Numbered from the stretch's first letter, positions 8,889-16,518 are shown. The stretch is 64,000 bases of DNA from an uncultured Clostridia bacterium (GCA_934133005.1 CAKPAI010000002.1:1-64000), one strand, 5' to 3'. Numbers and translations are program-made. Notes: generated by a model not told the origin, from the letters alone.

Positions 8889-9053
8889 CTATTTTTGTTC
8901 ATTATTTTTTCTTTGTTCCAAATATGTTGCTGAACTTTCTAGTTCTTCCTTTAATGAATAACGCTTAACTATTTTAGATGTTACATCAAATAAACATGCA
9001 ATAATTAAAACAGCAAGCAATATTTTCTTCCATATTTTTGCCATATTCTTCAT
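8889..9053 (-). CDS. Small single-pass membrane protein
   Basis: About 54 residues: basic N-terminus (MKNMAKIWKK), one hydrophobic segment (ILLAVLIIACLFDV), then a charged helical tail rich in Glu, Lys and Gln. The start is uncertain. ATG at 9053 lies almost on top of AAGGAT, ATG at 9044 has AAGG at a better distance, and the frame is open to a GTG at 9092. It ends just upstream of the rpmE promoter and follows the pseudopilin gene, with which it may be co-transcribed. Function unknown. Confidence 0.5.
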   Translation of the reverse strand: MKNMAKIWKKILLAVLIIACLFDVTSKIVKRYSLKEELESSATYLEQRKNNEQK

Positions 9054-9129
9054 ATCCTTATCAATTTTATTTAAAGTAAATTTCTTTACCACATTTCTAT
9101 TATACTTTCATTTTGCTATTTTGTCAATT

Positions 9130-9630
9130 TTATTTAATTGCAATTGTTGTAGATTTTTCAGTTTTATTTCCATTGTTATCTTCTACTTGCACCATAATTG
9201 TATATGTCTTTCCAGACTCTAAACCAGTAAATGTATATTTTTTAGCTCTTGTATCTTTGTAATCATTTACCCAAGTTGCTCCACCATCACTACTATATTT
9301 TATACTTTTTATTCCACTTTCTTGGTCTGTTACTGTAACTGAAACTTCTGCAGTATTACCATTTGCAGTTACTCCAAACACTGATATAGTTGGTGGTGTT
9401 ATGTCTTGAGTTATTATAATACCACTATTTGCATCTTCTTTAACTTCTGTTTGGTTTATTATTTCATTTGCTTCATAAGCATCTATTAATATGTTTTGCT
9501 TTGTCTCTTGAACTCTTGTTGCTAAACCATTATTTCCAACAGTCGCTTGAATTGTAATAGTAGCCAAAATCATTAGTATTGCCACAGTTACAGAAAGAGT
9601 TACAAGAGTTACTCCTTTTTCATCTTTCAT
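9130..9630 (-). CDS. Type IV pilin-like protein with C-terminal Fn3/Ig-like domain
   Basis: A 166-residue predicted surface protein. The N-terminus MKDEKGVTLVTLSVTVAILMI matches the prepilin pattern: short basic leader, Gly before the cleavage site, then a roughly 20-residue hydrophobic helix. The usual Glu at mature position 5 is replaced by Thr. From about residue 75 comes a beta-sandwich domain (ITPPTISVFGVTANGNTAEVSVTVTD ... FTGLESGKTYTIMVQVEDNNGNK) of bacterial Ig/fibronectin-III type. GAGGTAA precedes the ATG. No prepilin peptidase or matching assembly ATPase is adjacent. The Tad-like operon further right has its own different subunits. Confidence 0.75.
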   Translation of the reverse strand: MKDEKGVTLVTLSVTVAILMILATITIQATVGNNGLATRVQETKQNILIDAYEANEIINQTEVKEDANSGIIITQDITPPTISVFGVTANGNTAEVSVTVTDQESGIKSIKYSSDGGATWVNDYKDTRAKKYTFTGLESGKTYTIMVQVEDNNGNKTEKSTTIAIK

Positions 9631-9664
9631 TTTTACCTCTTTAGTTTTTATTTTGTTCTTTTTT

Positions 9665-9693
9665 ATAATATCATTTCATCTACATTTTTTCAA
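9665..9693 (-). promoter_or_regulatory. Promoter of the pseudopilin gene
   Basis: Minus strand TTGAAA (9688-9693), 17-base spacer, TATTAT (9665-9670). On the plus strand a weaker TTAGTT-17-TATAAT (9641-9669) overlaps it and could serve vanW. Confidence 0.7.
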
Positions 9694-9701
9694 TAATTTT
9701 T

Positions 9702-10414
9702 ATGAATAATATCCCCATTTTTGCACAAAATTATAATATGAAAACAAGAAATTATTTACCAATTATTTTAATAATTATTATTGTAGTTGTAATTGCTTTT
9801 ATTACCTTACTTTTCAAAAATCAATCTACTAATACTGAAAATAATACTTCGCTTGACAATTACACCAATTCATCTTCTAACGAACCATACAATATTCCAT
9901 CTGATCAAGAAATAAAAAATGTCATAGATGAAAAATCTGCAAAAGCTACTGAACCTGTTGAAAAAGAGCTTTCTAGCTTTACCACTAATTTAAGCTTTAG
10001 CTCTGAAGGACGTCTAAAAAACATTGAGATCACATCTGGAAAATTAAATGGTACCGTAGTTAATCCTGGACAAGAATTTTCCTTTAACGATACTACTCGG
10101 TCCTTCTCTCCCAGAGGAAGGTTATGAAGAAGCTCCTGTAATTATTGATGGAAAGACAACTGAAGCTATTGGTGGGCGGAAATTGCCAAGTAAGCTCCAC
10201 TCTTTACAATGCCGTTCTTGAAGTGGATGGATTGGAAGTTACTGAAAGAAATCCTCATGGAAAAGATGTAGGTTATGTTCCAAAAGATAAAGATGCCACT
10301 ATATCATATGGTTCTTTAGACTTTAAATTTCAAAACAATTTATCTACCCCTATTAAACTTTACTTTTCAAATGATGAAGAAACAATTACTGCTAGAATAG
10401 TATCCTTAGAATAA
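9702..10414 (+). CDS. VanW family protein, read through two +1 shifts at CGG
   Basis: A membrane-anchored VanW-domain protein. The family is linked to cell-wall genes but is biochemically undefined. Residues 16-37 form a transmembrane anchor, followed by a Ser/Asn-rich spacer. The VanW domain begins near EFSFNDTT and is broken at an in-frame CGG (10098). Skipping the C restores GPSLPEEGYEEAPVIIDGK...EAIGG. A second in-frame CGG (10177) again needs a +1 shift to give GGGNCQVSSTLYNAVL, then RNPHGKDVGYVP and DATISYG to the stop at 10412. The corrected product is 237 residues. Both interruptions fall exactly at conserved glycines. The start may be 9702 or 9738; neither has a clear ribosome-binding site. 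Alternatives are a decaying gene or assembly errors. Confidence 0.75.
10098..10101 (+). other. Candidate +1 frameshift site 1 (ACT CGG T) in vanW
   Basis: The CGG at 10098-10100 is codon 133 of the upstream frame. Reading GGT from 10099 restores the conserved T-G-P of VanW proteins. The unshifted frame reaches TGA at 10125. Confidence 0.6.
10177..10180 (+). other. Candidate +1 frameshift site 2 (GGG CGG A) in vanW
   Basis: The CGG at 10177-10179 is in frame with the shifted reading started at 10099. Moving +1 to GGA at 10178 restores the family's signature G-G-G-N-C-Q. The preceding P-site codon GGG can re-pair on GGC after slippage. Confidence 0.6.
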
Positions 10415-10415
10415 A

Positions 10416-10487
10416 TTACGCCTCCTAGAAAATTTAATAAATTACTTGAATAGAATTTATTAAATTTTCTTAGGAGGATTCTTATAT
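10416..10487. repeat. 72-base hairpin repeat, copy A
   Basis: Begins two bases after the vanW stop. It is a near-perfect stem of about 23 pairs around a 10-base loop, containing an SD-like TAGGAGGA in the 3' arm. It is identical to copy B (11890-11961) except at two positions (10420 and 10431). No start codon follows here, so as a translation control element this copy is orphaned. It may now act as a 3' stabiliser or terminator of vanW mRNA. Confidence 0.85.
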
Positions 10488-10562
10488 TTAAATTTCTTGT
10501 AAATATTCTTTTACAGTAATTTCTTCATTATTATTTATTAAAGTTGTTATTTTATTCACCAC
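10488..10562 (-). pseudogene. 24-codon remnant ending at repeat copy A
   Basis: A short minus-strand frame begins at GTG one base after the stop of the 124-residue gene and reads VVNKITTLINNNEEITVKEYLQEI, then stops at the exact edge of the hairpin repeat. The composition faintly recalls the start of a ThiS-type sulfur carrier, but it is too short to assign. It looks like the 5' piece of a gene cut off when the repeat or the sigma-factor segment was joined here. Confidence 0.35.
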
Positions 10563-10563
10563 A

Positions 10564-10938
10564 TTAATTCAGACTATTCCTGCTGTTTTCTATTATTTCT
10601 ACCAAACATTTAAAATCTTCTTCTGACATTTGTGCTTGTTTATTTCCATTTTGAATTTCCATACATCCCTCTTTTATATAATAAATCTCATTATTATATA
10701 ATATTTTATGAGTAATTTCCCCTTTACAAATTTCAAGGTTATACTTTCTATCCTCCAAAATTTCCTTTAACTTTATAAAATCTCCTTCATTTTCTATTTT
10801 AATCAATTCCCCATCAAATTCTATAATGTTTTCTCTATTTATTTCAAAATTATTTTCTTCTGATTTTTTTAATATAATTATCAATATAGTCATACTAATT
10901 ATTATCATAACCACAATTATCAAAAAAACTTTTTTCAT
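10564..10938 (-). CDS. Membrane-anchored partner of the adjacent sigma factor
   Basis: A 124-residue protein with an N-terminal transmembrane segment (residues 4-24) and a small extracytoplasmic alpha/beta domain of about 95 residues (IIEFDGELIKIENEGDFIKLKEILEDRKYNLEICKGEITHKILYNNEIYYIKEGCMEIQ), with two cysteines. It starts four bases after the sigma-factor gene and has AGGAAGTGAT upstream, so the two are translationally linked. By position it could sense a signal or modulate the membrane-tethered sigma factor. No family is recognised and no anti-sigma motif is visible. Confidence 0.65.
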   Translation of the reverse strand: MKKVFLIIVVMIIISMTILIIILKKSEENNFEINRENIIEFDGELIKIENEGDFIKLKEILEDRKYNLEICKGEITHKILYNNEIYYIKEGCMEIQNGNKQAQMSEEDFKCLVEIIENSRNSLN

Positions 10939-10942
10939 ACAA

Positions 10943-11797
10943 TCACTTCCTATTATTTAGACATTTTCTTTTTAATTTTTGGTTGGTATTTTTGAAAAAA
11001 AATATATAAATTATTATAAAAGTAATAAAAAGTATAAAAATACTATATGTCTTTTCTATATTATATTGTTTTGTATTCTCACTAACTTGTTGCACTTGAA
11101 TAGTATTTTCAGTTATCAGTTCATTTTCAAATACATCATCTACCTTCTCATTCTCATTTACTTTAACATTTTCTATTGGTTCTTTTTCTATCACTTCATT
11201 CCTATTTATTTCTTGATAATCTACTAATATTTTTGATGATATTATAACTCCAACTATAATAAATCCTAACTGTTCCAATAACGCTTTTAATTTTCCTACT
11301 GCCTTATAATATTTCCACTTTATTGTACTATTAGGCTTACCTAACATCATCGAAATTTCTTCAAAAGATAAATTTGATAATATTTTAAGGGATACTATTT
11401 CTCTTTCTTCTATGTTTAGTTTTTTTATTATCTTATTAAAATATTCTTTTTCTACAATATTACTAAGTTCTACATCTTCGTTACTTATATAATATACTTC
11501 TTCTATATTTATTTCATCTTTTCTGCTTTTTAAAAAGTTTAAAGCTTCATTTTTTGTCACAGAATATAACCAACTAGCTTCATTATTTTTAGGTAATTTT
11601 TCTTTTTCTAACTTCCATATCTTAAAAAAGATTTTTTGAACAATATCTTCACTTTCTTGTTCATTTTTCAAAATTGAATATGCTATTGCATAAACAATTT
11701 TATTATATTTTTTATATAATTTATTATATCCTTCTTCATTTCCAACCGATATTTCTTTAAATAAATTATGCAATTCTTGTTTATCTACTTTATTCAT
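10943..11797 (-). CDS. ECF-type sigma factor with built-in membrane domain
   Basis: RNA polymerase sigma factor, sigma-70/ECF class. Region 2 spans residues 22-92 (YNKLYKKYNKIVYAIAY ... DIVQKIFFKIW ... WLYSVTKNEALNFLKSR). Region 4 spans about 125-172, with helix-turn-helix LSFEEISMMLGKPNSTIKWKYYKAVGKL. Unlike ordinary ECF factors of 160-200 residues, this 284-residue protein continues into a transmembrane segment (178-193), an acidic loop of about 55 residues, and a second transmembrane segment (251-268) with a basic tail. It would therefore be anchored to the membrane by itself. GAGGAG precedes the ATG. Followed by the 124-residue membrane protein. The pair is flanked by the two hairpin repeats. 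Confidence 0.85.
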   Translation of the reverse strand: MNKVDKQELHNLFKEISVGNEEGYNKLYKKYNKIVYAIAYSILKNEQESEDIVQKIFFKIWKLEKEKLPKNNEASWLYSVTKNEALNFLKSRKDEINIEEVYYISNEDVELSNIVEKEYFNKIIKKLNIEEREIVSLKILSNLSFEEISMMLGKPNSTIKWKYYKAVGKLKALLEQLGFIIVGVIISSKILVDYQEINRNEVIEKEPIENVKVNENEKVDDVFENELITENTIQVQQVSENTKQYNIEKTYSIFILFITFIIIYIFFFKNTNQKLKRKCLNNRK

Positions 11798-11839
11798 TTA
11801 CTCTCCTCTTCATATTTTATAATTAATTATTATGTAAGA

Positions 11840-11867
11840 ATTATAGCATAAAGTTATTTAAAATCAA
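11840..11867 (-). promoter_or_regulatory. Promoter of the sigma-factor pair
   Basis: Minus strand TTGATT (11862-11867), 16-base spacer, TATAAT (11840-11845). Confidence 0.65.
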
Positions 11868-11889
11868 TCTTAAATAAATGACCTCTTAT

Positions 11890-11961
11890 TTACTCCTCCT
11901 AGAATATTTAATAAATTACTTGAATAGAATTTATTAAATTTTCTTAGGAGGATTCTTATAT
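11890..11961 (+). promoter_or_regulatory. 72-base hairpin repeat, copy B, sequestering the dacF ribosome-binding site
   Basis: The 5' arm (CTCCTCCTAGAA...) pairs with the 3' arm that contains TAGGAGGA (11944-11952), the Shine-Dalgarno sequence eight bases before the dacF ATG at 11960. In the folded mRNA the whole SD is double-stranded, so translation should require melting, refolding or a trans-acting factor. Its only other copy lies after vanW (10416-10487). Confidence 0.75.
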
Positions 11962-13214
11962 GCATAAATATAAATATTATTTTTCACTTTTAATAAGCTT
12001 CATTCTTATTTTTTCCTTCTCTATAATTTCTTACTCTGCACCGGATGATTCTATATTTGTGTGGTCTTCTCAATCTGTTCCTGTGAAAAGTATTGATACC
12101 AGTGCTAGTCTTAATTCTGATTCGGATACAGACACATCTAATTCATTAAATTTAACCTCTGGCAGTGCTTGCTTAATAGAACAATCTACCCGGAAAAGTT
12201 TTATATGACTATAATATGCACGAAAAATTAAGACCAGCTAGTGTCACTAAAGTAATGAGTTTACTTTTAATCATGGAAGCTATTGATTCTGGCAGAATTT
12301 CATATTCTGATATGGTTCCTTGCACAGAAGATGCAGCAGCTATGGGAGGTTCTCAAATTTGGTTAGATGTTCGAGAAAGTTTATCAGTCAGTGATATGAT
12401 TAAGGCAATCTGCGTAGTATCAGCAAATGATTGTGTAGTAGCTATGGCAGATTATTTAGAAGGAAGTCAGGAAGCTTTTGTTCAAAAAATGAATGAAAAA
12501 GCACAAGAACTTGGAATGAATGATACTACTTTTAAAAATTGTCACGGTATAGATGAAGATGGTCACCTAACTTCTAGTTATGATATAGCTATAATGTCTC
12601 GTGAACTTCTTTTAAATCACCCAGACATTACAAAATATACAACAATTTATATGGACTCTCTTCGTGATGGAAAATCATCTTTAGTAAACACCAATAAATT
12701 GGTAAAAAATTTTCCAGGATGTACTGGTTTAAAAACAGGTTCAACAAGTCTTGCTTTGTATAATTTGTCTGCCAGTGCAACTCAAAACGACATGTCTCTT
12801 ATTGGTGTTATAATGAAAGCACCATCTTCTGCTATTCGTTTTGCAGAAGCTTCTAAACTTTTAAATTATGGATTCTCTAATTTTTCTTATACAAGTTTAG
12901 GTAATAAAGGTGATATTATAAAAGAAGTTTCTGTAAATAAAGGAATTGAAAAAACAGTAAATTTAGTTGTAGAACAAGATGTTGGAAAATTATTAAAAAA
13001 AGGAACTTCAAAAGATATTTCCCAGGAAATTAATATTTCTGAAAACATATCTGCTCCTATATCCAAAGGTGATGTACTTGGTGAAATAAACTTTACATTT
13101 TCAGATGGTAGTGCAATGCAAGTAAATCTGGTGGCTGAAAAAAGCATTGAGAAAATTACTTTTAAAAATATTTTAAATCGTGTATTTATGTTATGGTTTA
13201 ACTTATTTAGATAA
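11960..13214 (+). CDS. dacF: D-alanyl-D-alanine carboxypeptidase (DacF/PBP5 type), read through a +1 shift at CGG
   Basis: Penicillin-binding protein that trims the terminal D-Ala from peptidoglycan pentapeptides outside the membrane. Signal peptide at residues 1-26. The frame is broken at in-frame CGG codon 78 (12191). Skipping the C gives GKVLYDYNMHEKLRPASVTKVM and an intact 417-residue protein. Active-site motifs after correction are S94-V-T-K97, S154-A-N156 and K258-T-G. The C-terminal PBP5_C domain ends in an amphipathic membrane helix (FKNILNRVFMLWFNLF). The break precedes the catalytic serine, so without the shift only a useless 82-residue peptide is made. Translation is also likely controlled by the overlapping hairpin. 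Confidence 0.85.
12191..12194 (+). other. Candidate +1 frameshift site 3 (ACC CGG A) in dacF
   Basis: The CGG at 12191-12193 is in frame with the ATG at 11960. GGA at 12192 begins the correct downstream frame and encodes the family's conserved glycine in S-T-G-K-V-L-Y. The unshifted frame ends at TGA (12206-12208). Confidence 0.65.
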
Positions 13215-13246
13215 AAAATTGTTCTAGTATTTATAAATACTAGAAC
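13213..13246 (-). terminator. Bidirectional terminator between dacF and the Tad-like operon
   Basis: Perfect palindrome at 13221-13246 (GTTCTAGTATT...). On the minus strand it is followed by AA and six T residues, closing the large operon. On the plus strand it follows dacF. Confidence 0.8.
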
Positions 13247-13256
13247 AGTTCTTGAT

Positions 13257-14072
13257 TTATTTTAATCTAAAATGATTTGTAATTGCAAAATAATATGGTT
13301 GTATATCTGTAAGTATATCCTTTACCCAAACTATATTTCCATCTTTATCTTCATATTTTATATTGGGAAAAGTTCTTAAAATTCTTTCGTTTGAAAATAC
13401 ATTTTCCGACAAATGCTCAATTACTTTATTTTCAAGTATACTGTAATCCATTACTAATGAGCTTCTATTTTTTAGTTCTATATTATAATCTCTTTCAAGT
13501 CTTGTATAGAACACTTTTAATCCCAAAGCTGTAAATAACAAATCTATTACAAGAAGTCCTGTACCTATTCCTGCTATCCATGCAGATACTTTACTTGGAA
13601 TTTTATCAATCATATAATCTATATATGGATTTATAAATCTCATTAGGCCTAAAGCTAATAGTCCCCAGAATATTGCAAACAAAATGCAAATTCTTCCGTT
13701 TATATTAAGTGGTAAATTTGAATAATCCCACCATTTTATTTGAAAAACCATCTCGCCAACCCAGCTTACTACATACTCAACTATTGAGCCCTCTATTGCT
13801 CCCGCAATAAATAATGCCCAATTAGATTTTTTAAATTTCTGTAGTCCTGGAATCATTATCATAGCTCCTAAACCATAAATACAGCAAAAAGGTCCTACAA
13901 GACAACTTTGTCTACTTTCGACAACTCCTTTTGTAATTGCTCCATAAATTGTTTCTACGCAAAATCCTAAAAAGCTATATATAATAAAATACCATAATAT
14001 CTTTTTTAACGTAATTTTTTCTTCTTCTTTGTTACTTATTTCTTCCCATTTTTTTAATTCTATTTTTCCCAT
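13257..14072 (-). CDS. Multi-pass membrane protein, CmpB-like (PF06541 type)
   Basis: A 271-residue integral membrane protein resembling the family named putative ABC-transporter type IV (CmpB). It shows the family start FIIYSFLGFCVETIYGAITKGVVESRQ and the segment GPFCCIYGLGAMIMIPGL. About five hydrophobic segments lie between residues 25 and 195, followed by a charged cytosolic tail ending FAITNHFRLK. AAAGGG precedes the ATG. It is the last gene of the Tad-like operon, 16 bases after its neighbour, and may be unrelated cargo or an accessory membrane factor. No ATPase partner is present. Confidence 0.7.
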   Translation of the reverse strand: MGKIELKKWEEISNKEEEKITLKKILWYFIIYSFLGFCVETIYGAITKGVVESRQSCLVGPFCCIYGLGAMIMIPGLQKFKKSNWALFIAGAIEGSIVEYVVSWVGEMVFQIKWWDYSNLPLNINGRICILFAIFWGLLALGLMRFINPYIDYMIDKIPSKVSAWIAGIGTGLLVIDLLFTALGLKVFYTRLERDYNIELKNRSSLVMDYSILENKVIEHLSENVFSNERILRTFPNIKYEDKDGNIVWVKDILTDIQPYYFAITNHFRLK

Positions 14073-14088
14073 TTATTTTCCCTTTATC

Positions 14089-15780
14089 TTATTCATTTAT
14101 CAAATATCCATTAGTTATATATATGTCATATCTTTCTCTTGCAAGTGATACTAAGAATTTTTGCATGTAATTTACTGAATTATTTAACGATTTAAAATTG
14201 ATACTACCACCATCCGGTTTAGTTATAGTATTTCCGGAAATTATATCATTTATATCATATGTATCAGCAATTGTTACTATACAATCATAGCAAGCAGTAT
14301 ATGCAGTATGAGGTGTTGGAGAATGTCTAAAATAATATCCATAATCTCCTGCACTAGAACCAGTAAGCTGACTATGTGCGTTTGCATCAGAACCTGTCAA
14401 AGAAACACTTTTTCTCTTAAAGTCTGTACTTGAATACATACCTTTTATCGTAACTGTTCCATTATTTAGTTCTTCTATTAATTTCTTACATCCAGGTTTA
14501 TGATATTCATTATTACTGTCTATTACATATAGAGTTTCTGCTGAAATCATCTCTTCATTTGTGTTATTAGTTACAACGCTATAATTGTTATATACCTTAC
14601 CACCAATTGATAAACCTTGCATAAATGTTACCATTGCAATGTTATTTTCAATATTATACCACTCTGTTTCTGATAATTCTGGCATAGAAAAATCATACTG
14701 TGTTGAAGACCTATCACTAAATGTCTGAATTGCTGTTATTAAGTTTGTTTCAATAGATTTTCTAATTACAGATATTCTATTTTCATTAAATGTAGAATCA
14801 GCTCTTAATGGATTATTAGTATCTGATGTCTTAAAAATATATTCATTCTCTCCTGTTTCTACCGCAAATGTAGTTATTTGATTTCCTTGAGAATCAACAG
14901 CATTTTTTTGTGTTATACGGTCCAACTTGTTATTTGCCCACTGTGTAAACTCTCGTGCACTATTATAATAATCTCGTGCACTATTATTATACAAATGAGT
15001 TCCATCAAAAAATTGGTTTATATATTCTATCCTTTCAGTACTATTTATAAAATCTTTTTTGTATTCACTACTGTAATAAAAATATCTTTCTCTTTCTGGA
15101 GTAAGCAAGCTTATTCCATTTTCTTTATATATTTTTTGTCCATTATACGTTATATACTCATATTCATCTACACTGTATGTATTATTATCACCTACTATCA
15201 TTAGATTTTCTGTAACGACTTCTGAACTAGTATCAGGAATATTATCTAGATCAATTAAATATCCTGTTTTATTTACATATTGTCCACCAACTTTTCCTAT
15301 AACTGTGATACTATTATCTAATGTATAATTTACAACAAAATCATCTGAATTAGTTTTATATCTGCATGAGTAATACATAAGTGGCTTTAATCCAAATTTG
15401 TAACCAGATATTTGTGTATCATCATACTTAGAATATATATAATATCCATCATATAAAGTAAACAATATTGCCGGAGTGTACTCCTTTAAGTCATCTTCTG
15501 CAAAACCACTAGTTCTAAAATTTGTTGCAAGAGATTTGTAGAATGTAGAAATTGAAGCTTCTATATCTCTTATTTTTGAGTTATTAATAGTTGAATAATT
15601 ATTATTTGCAGTATTTAATTCAAAAGCTTTCAAAGCATCATATGTAGAGTTTATTAAAATTGAATCATATTCAGCTTGTGATTTTATAGTTTTAGTCTGA
15701 AAACTAATATACTCTGAAAGTACTATTGATATTGGTACTATTATTATTACAAAAATAATAGCTAAATGTTGTAATTTCAT
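14089..15780 (-). CDS. Large anchored filament-associated protein with Ada-like metal site
   Basis: A 563-residue protein with a short basic start, one transmembrane helix (residues 7-24) and a long extracytoplasmic part. After the membrane comes a helical region like that of TadE/TadG-type minor pilins (AEYDSILINSTYDALKAFELNTAN). Near residues 430-510 lies a segment YVIDSNNEYHKPGCKKLIEEL ... YTACYDCIV. This has the spacing of Ada-type zinc ribbons (H-x-P-x-C followed later by C-x-x-C). Its place at the end of the pilin run and its size suggest a tip or adhesin-like subunit. Preceded by a 21-pair hairpin in the mRNA. Confidence 0.6.
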   Translation of the reverse strand: MKLQHLAIIFVIIIVPISIVLSEYISFQTKTIKSQAEYDSILINSTYDALKAFELNTANNNYSTINNSKIRDIEASISTFYKSLATNFRTSGFAEDDLKEYTPAILFTLYDGYYIYSKYDDTQISGYKFGLKPLMYYSCRYKTNSDDFVVNYTLDNSITVIGKVGGQYVNKTGYLIDLDNIPDTSSEVVTENLMIVGDNNTYSVDEYEYITYNGQKIYKENGISLLTPERERYFYYSSEYKKDFINSTERIEYINQFFDGTHLYNNSARDYYNSAREFTQWANNKLDRITQKNAVDSQGNQITTFAVETGENEYIFKTSDTNNPLRADSTFNENRISVIRKSIETNLITAIQTFSDRSSTQYDFSMPELSETEWYNIENNIAMVTFMQGLSIGGKVYNNYSVVTNNTNEEMISAETLYVIDSNNEYHKPGCKKLIEELNNGTVTIKGMYSSTDFKRKSVSLTGSDANAHSQLTGSSAGDYGYYFRHSPTPHTAYTACYDCIVTIADTYDINDIISGNTITKPDGGSINFKSLNNSVNYMQKFLVSLARERYDIYITNGYLINE

Positions 15781-15805
15781 ATATTTTACCTCTTCTGTTA
15801 TTTGT

Positions 15806-15857
15806 TATATTTATATTATAAGAAATCTATTTTTTAATTTCCTATAATATAAATATA
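15806..15857 (-). repeat. 21-pair hairpin between two pilin-operon genes
   Basis: Arms 15806-15826 and 15837-15857 are complementary at every position except one G-U, around a 10-base loop. There is no T-run on the minus strand. It probably protects or separates the upstream pilin mRNAs from the 563-residue gene's message. Confidence 0.75.
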
Positions 15858-15907
15858 GCAGTTTAAAGTCGCATTCACATATGTTGCTCCCTTAAGCTGC
15901 TATTATT

Positions 15908-16444
15908 TTATTTTGTACCATTTACTGTAACAATACCAGCATATTGTGCTGCAATTTGATAAGTATTATTTCCTGCAATCTTATATAAGAAATTTCTAAG
16001 AGTTTGTGCAATTGTTGTATTTGTGTTTTCTACTGTAACCGAAAATCTATCTCCCTCTTTTAAAGTTAAAGCATTTTTTGAATTTCCATCACCTGCTAAT
16101 TTTTCTTCAATTTGAGTTGTATATAATGTATAATATACATTCTCTCCTATCTTAGTAGTTTCAGCTTGTGTAGTTTTTACTCCTGGATTTTCATCTAATA
16201 TTTGAGCTTCCATCTCTACATTAAATGAATTTCCTGTTGAAGTTATTGTTTGCATAAACTTATCATAATCCTCTAAAGTTAATTTTCCTGTTGTTCTAAC
16301 ATTATCTACAAACTCTGAAGTTGCAGTTTTTACTGATAGTTCTGAAATATCATCAGTTCTTTCTGATAATGCCATTAAAGGAAAAACAAACATCAATATA
16401 GCTGCTAAAAATATTGCAATTATTGTGGTTAAACTATCTCCCAT
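15908..16444 (-). CDS. Small anchored protein of the Tad-like system
   Basis: A 178-residue protein: hydrophobic N-terminus (SLTTIIAIFLAAILMFVFPLMAL) immediately after five residues, then an extracytoplasmic domain. The latter opens with a helix carrying EFVDNVRTTGKLTLEDYDKFMQTI and continues as beta strands (YYTLYTTQIEEKL ... LKEGDRFSVTVEN). It lacks the MEN(A)-K-AL start of its neighbours but has the same architecture. AAGGA lies six bases before the ATG, directly after an A/T hairpin (about 16452-16474). Role unknown; probably a minor filament or platform subunit. Confidence 0.6.
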   Translation of the reverse strand: MGDSLTTIIAIFLAAILMFVFPLMALSERTDDISELSVKTATSEFVDNVRTTGKLTLEDYDKFMQTITSTGNSFNVEMEAQILDENPGVKTTQAETTKIGENVYYTLYTTQIEEKLAGDGNSKNALTLKEGDRFSVTVENTNTTIAQTLRNFLYKIAGNNTYQIAAQYAGIVTVNGTK

Positions 16445-16518
16445 TTTTATTCCTTGCTAATTTTTTTATTAGCAATCTCCTTTCATATAATGTTTTCTTT
16501 CTTTAGTTGATTATTTTC

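Noticed and set aside
9702..10414. vanW treated as two or three separate genes or as a simple pseudogene
   Set aside because: The pieces join exactly at family-conserved glycines, and both joins use the same CGG +1 pattern found also in dacF. No other lesion is visible.
10416..11961. The two 72-base repeats as insertion-sequence termini
   Set aside because: They are direct copies of a hairpin, not inverted ends, and no transposase lies between them.
12216..13214. dacF starting at the ATG at 12216
   Set aside because: No ribosome-binding site, and it would lack the signal peptide. The 11960 ATG has AGGAGG and a proper signal sequence in the +1-joined frame.
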